Source: Nitrospinota bacterium (GTDB taxonomy: Bacteria; Nitrospinota; Nitrospinia; UBA9942; JAHJSF01). Taken from it: a stretch of 8,256 nt of DNA. The notes beneath the pieces are model-generated. The model searched no databases. It had not been told where the DNA came from and saw nothing but the letters and a program-made list of their open reading frames with translations. The translations under genes and the position numbers were made by a program. The DNA lies in the NCBI GenBank assembly GCA_018830405.1, contig JAHJSF010000065.1, forward strand, positions 1 to 8,256, written 5' to 3'. This document shows positions 5,980 through 8,256 of this stretch, one piece after another. Each line of letters opens with the position of its first letter. The stretch's first letter is position 1.

Positions 5980-8150
5980 GTGATGATAGTTTTGAGCAGT
6001 TAAATAGTGAACAGAAGATAGCGGTTAAAACAACTCATGGCCCGCTTCTAATATTGGCCGGGGCCGGATCGGGGAAAACCAGAACCCTGACCGCCCGTGT
6101 CACCCACCTTGTCCGAGAGAAGAATATTTCTCCCGGTAATATACTTGTCCTCACTTTTACCAACAAGGCGGCCGAGGAGATGCGTTCCCGTATCAGGAAG
6201 CAGTTGGGGGGGCAGACTCAAAATATCTGGATACACACCTTTCACGGGGCCTCTCTCCGCATCCTTAGGCGTGATATAGACAAGATAGGCCTCGATAATA
6301 ATTTCGTTATATATGATGCCTCAGACAGTCTCTCTCTGATTAAGAAGTGTATGCGTGACATTGGGGTGTCCGATACAAAGATTACCCCCCGCAACCTGGC
6401 CTTTAAGATAAGCAATATGAAAAATGAGGGGCTCACCCCGCAGGCCCTTGAGGGGAGCAATGCGGTCATAGACGAGCATATCGTTAAGGTTTATGCCCTA
6501 TACCAAGACCGTTTAAAGGAGAATAAGGCCCTCGATTTTGATGACCTTCTTCTCAGCACGATAGCCCTGTTTGAGCAGGCCCCCCATGTCCTCGATTATT
6601 ACAGGGGGAGATTTAACTTCCTTATGGTTGACGAGTATCAGGATACCAATATGGCCCAATATAAGATACTCAAGCACCTTTCGGCCGTCCATAACAATAT
6701 ATGTGTTGTAGGGGATGATGACCAGAGCATCTACCAATGGCGCGGGGCTACCATAAGGAACATACTTGAGTTTGAGAATGACTATCCGAGCGCGGTAATG
6801 ATACGCCTTGAGGAAAACTACCGCTCTACCCAGATAATCTTGGATGCTGCTTGGCAGGTGGTCAAGAGGGTGGAAAACAGGAAGGATAAACGCCTCTGGA
6901 CTAAACGTAAGGGGGGGGAGAAGATAGTCCATTATGAGTCGGAGGATGAGATTGCCGAGGGGCGATATATCGCCAAGACAATCGAGGAGCTTCACAGGGA
7001 AAAGGGGATTCCCTACAAGGAGATGGCCATATTTTACCGAACCCATGCCCAATCGCGTGTTATAGAGGATATGCTTAGCCAGGCCGGTGTTCCCTACCGT
7101 ATCTATGGGGGGCTTCGCTTTTACGACAGAAAAGAGATTAAGGATATTATGGCCTACCTCAGGGTGGCTATTTCCCCCGCCGATTCGGTTGGGGCCAAGC
7201 GTGTTATCAATACGCCGAAGCGCGGAATAGGAAAGGCGACAGTCGACAAGATAGAAGAATATGCCGCTGGGAAGGGAATATTCTTCATGGCCGCGGCCGG
7301 AGAGTTGGCCCCCGGTCTAACCAAGGGGGTGTCCGAATTTGTCTCTATCATAGACAGGCTGGCCAAGCTGACCAACACCGCCAAGCCCTCCCTTGTTATA
7401 GCCAAGGCCATAGAGATAACCGGCTGTCGGGAGGAACTATCCAGGGATAAGACCAAAGAGTCACGGGAGAGAATAGAGAATATGCAGGAATTGGTGACGG
7501 CCGCCGGGGTGTATGAGGAGAATATGGATGACCCAAGCATGGCCGGGTTCCTCGACCTTGTCGCCTTGGTCTCAGGGACAGATGATGTTACCGATAGCTC
7601 AGGCCCTGTTACCATGATGACCTTTCATCTCTCTAAGGGGCTGGAATTTGAGGCGGTCTTTATGGCCGGTATGGAGGATATGCTTTTCCCTCACCAAAAT
7701 TCTATGTTTGACAGGGAAGATATGGATGAGGAGAGACGTCTCTGTTATGTTGGTATGACCAGGGCCAAAGTACATCTTCATATGAGCAATGCCAGACAGC
7801 GTAGGATATACGGGCGGACACAGATAAATCGTTCTTCCCAGTTCATTGCCGATATCCCTGAGGATTTTGTTCTCGTCAAGGGGGACAGGGTCTATAAACC
7901 GACTAAAGTTTTACATGTTGACCTTAGGCCGAAGAAGGCGGCCAAGGACAGTGAGCCCCCCAAAAAGGAAGAGAATCAGTATAGTCCCGGGGCTAAGGTG
8001 CTGCACAAGGTCTTTGGGGAAGGGGTTATACTCAAAAACGAAGAGGATAAATTGACTATCTTTTTCAAGAGGGGGGGGAAGAAGAAATTGGCTTCCGGTT
8101 ATGTTACCTTATACAACCCCCTCTCCCCCTTTGTTAAGGGGGAATTTTAG
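5976..8150 (+). CDS. pcrA: PcrA/UvrD-type ATP-dependent 3'-5' DNA helicase (superfamily 1A)
   Basis: Unwinds DNA with 3'-5' polarity in nucleotide excision and mismatch repair, removal of RecA or stalled RNA polymerase, and plasmid replication. At 724 residues it has the usual PcrA/UvrD length and a full motif set: Q motif LNSEQ (9-13); Walker A AGAGSGKT (28-35); Ia LTFTNKAAEEM (59-69); motif II DEYQDTN (219-225); motif III GDDDQSIYQWRGA (246-258); ENYRS (280-284); YRTHAQSRVIE (354-364); motif V TFHLSKGLEFE (549-559); motif VI YVGMTRAK (591-598). Residues ~667-713 (GAKVLHKVFGEGVI onward) match the C-terminal Tudor-like domain that binds RNA polymerase in PcrA/UvrD. RecB-type nuclease motifs are absent. 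The ATG overlaps the stop of the preceding gene (ATGA), with GGGAAG 9 bases ahead. The last eleven codons (NPLSPFVKGEF) are encoded by a palindromic repeat, so the ancestral stop was probably near residue 713. UvrD or Rep naming is possible; PcrA/UvrD over Rep is favoured by the C-terminal domain. Confidence 0.95.
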   Translation: MSDDSFEQLNSEQKIAVKTTHGPLLILAGAGSGKTRTLTARVTHLVREKNISPGNILVLTFTNKAAEEMRSRIRKQLGGQTQNIWIHTFHGASLRILRRDIDKIGLDNNFVIYDASDSLSLIKKCMRDIGVSDTKITPRNLAFKISNMKNEGLTPQALEGSNAVIDEHIVKVYALYQDRLKENKALDFDDLLLSTIALFEQAPHVLDYYRGRFNFLMVDEYQDTNMAQYKILKHLSAVHNNICVVGDDDQSIYQWRGATIRNILEFENDYPSAVMIRLEENYRSTQIILDAAWQVVKRVENRKDKRLWTKRKGGEKIVHYESEDEIAEGRYIAKTIEELHREKGIPYKEMAIFYRTHAQSRVIEDMLSQAGVPYRIYGGLRFYDRKEIKDIMAYLRVAISPADSVGAKRVINTPKRGIGKATVDKIEEYAAGKGIFFMAAAGELAPGLTKGVSEFVSIIDRLAKLTNTAKPSLVIAKAIEITGCREELSRDKTKESRERIENMQELVTAAGVYEENMDDPSMAGFLDLVALVSGTDDVTDSSGPVTMMTFHLSKGLEFEAVFMAGMEDMLFPHQNSMFDREDMDEERRLCYVGMTRAKVHLHMSNARQRRIYGRTQINRSSQFIADIPEDFVLVKGDRVYKPTKVLHVDLRPKKAAKDSEPPKKEENQYSPGAKVLHKVFGEGVILKNEEDKLTIFFKRGGKKKLASGYVTLYNPLSPFVKGEF
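8115..8144. repeat. Palindromic repeat, copy 1, inside the helicase 3' end
   Basis: TCCCCCTT (8124-8131) and AAGGGGGA (8136-8143) form a perfect 8-base-pair stem with loop TGTT, preceded by AACCCCCTC. It lies in frame in the helicase gene, encodes its last residues, and is followed by AATTTTAG containing the stop. The stem plus TTTT could also serve as a weak terminator. Confidence 0.85.
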
Positions 8151-8180
8151 CAGAGCCCCCCCCTTTTTGTTAAGGGGGAG
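8151..8180. repeat. Palindromic repeat, copy 2
   Basis: CCCCCTT (8159-8165) pairs with AAGGGGG (8172-8178) across loop TTTGTT, with an expanded run of eight C (8156-8163). It begins with CAGAG, as does copy 3 (8214-8218), giving a 63-base period between the two. Confidence 0.8.
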
Positions 8181-8213
8181 ATTATTGCCAAAGAGGGTGG
8201 CTTTTGCCGTCTA

Positions 8214-8256
8214 CAGAGTCCCCCTTTATTAAGGGGGAATAAGGGGGTTGTTATCA
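8214..8256. repeat. Palindromic repeat, copy 3, at the right edge
   Basis: TCCCCCTT (8219-8226) and AAGGGGGA (8231-8238) form a perfect 8-base-pair stem with loop TATT, followed by ATAAGGGGGTT, an extra half-site. Read in reverse complement it aligns with copy 1 including its AACCCCC start, so copies 1 and 3 are in inverted orientation. The array may continue beyond the window. No gene is visible in 8151-8256. Confidence 0.8.

Noticed and set aside
6513-7052. Antisense open frame of 179 codons within the helicase gene
   Set aside because: It lies opposite conserved helicase motifs II to IV, has no recognisable domain, and is explained by the codon bias of the sense gene.
7154-7615. Antisense open frame of 153 codons in the helicase gene
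   Set aside because: Low-complexity serine/proline-rich translation typical of a shadow frame opposite a real gene.
8115-8256. CRISPR array at the right edge
   Set aside because: Copies are unequal, palindromic, in mixed orientation and unevenly spaced, with no uniform spacers or cas genes; dispersed palindromic repeats fit better.

Overview
The window carries five protein-coding genes, all on the + strand, plus a group of GC-rich palindromic repeats at the right edge. I see no rRNA, tRNA, CRISPR array, transposase or phage gene. A FimV-core/SPOR protein and a GlmU-like hexapeptide protein point to a Gram-negative (diderm) bacterium. Strong use of GGG glycine, AGG/AGA arginine and ATA isoleucine codons, together with C-terminal tails of the type PLSPFVKG encoded by palindromes, suggests one of the less-studied lineages around Desulfobacterota, Nitrospirota or SAR324. 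That placement is an impression, not a demonstrated assignment.

Layout. (1) 3-1082: the 3' part of a gene cut by the left edge; its product has a FimV-core remnant, an NTF2-like/Cds6-type domain and two SPOR repeats, so it is probably an envelope or cell-division-site protein. (2) 1257-3269: an alpha-D-phosphohexomutase with all four catalytic loops, two expanded inter-motif regions and an added C-terminal winged-helix-like domain. (3) 3450-4937: a lone membrane subunit of the NuoM/NuoN/MrpD proton-antiporter family with its own good sigma70-type promoter and a strong Shine-Dalgarno site; its codon use differs from its neighbours. (4) 4938-5208: a 271-base gap holding a long imperfect hairpin. 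(5) 5209-5979: a stand-alone left-handed beta-helix protein that resembles the acetyltransferase half of GlmU. (6) 5976-8150: a PcrA/UvrD superfamily 1 helicase that overlaps gene 5 by ATGA, so the two are translationally coupled. (7) 8115-8256: three palindromic repeat copies; the first supplies the last eleven codons of the helicase.

How the genes relate. The mutase and the GlmU-like protein could act in one sugar-nucleotide or amino-sugar route (sugar-6-P to sugar-1-P, then acetylation), but they are not adjacent and no nucleotidyltransferase is present. The helicase is housekeeping DNA repair/replication and the antiporter is bioenergetic. I see no convincing previously undescribed multi-gene system. 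The points most worth a second look are the repeat-derived helicase tail, the mutase fusion, the orphan antiporter subunit, the FimV-NTF2-SPOR architecture and the intergenic hairpin.
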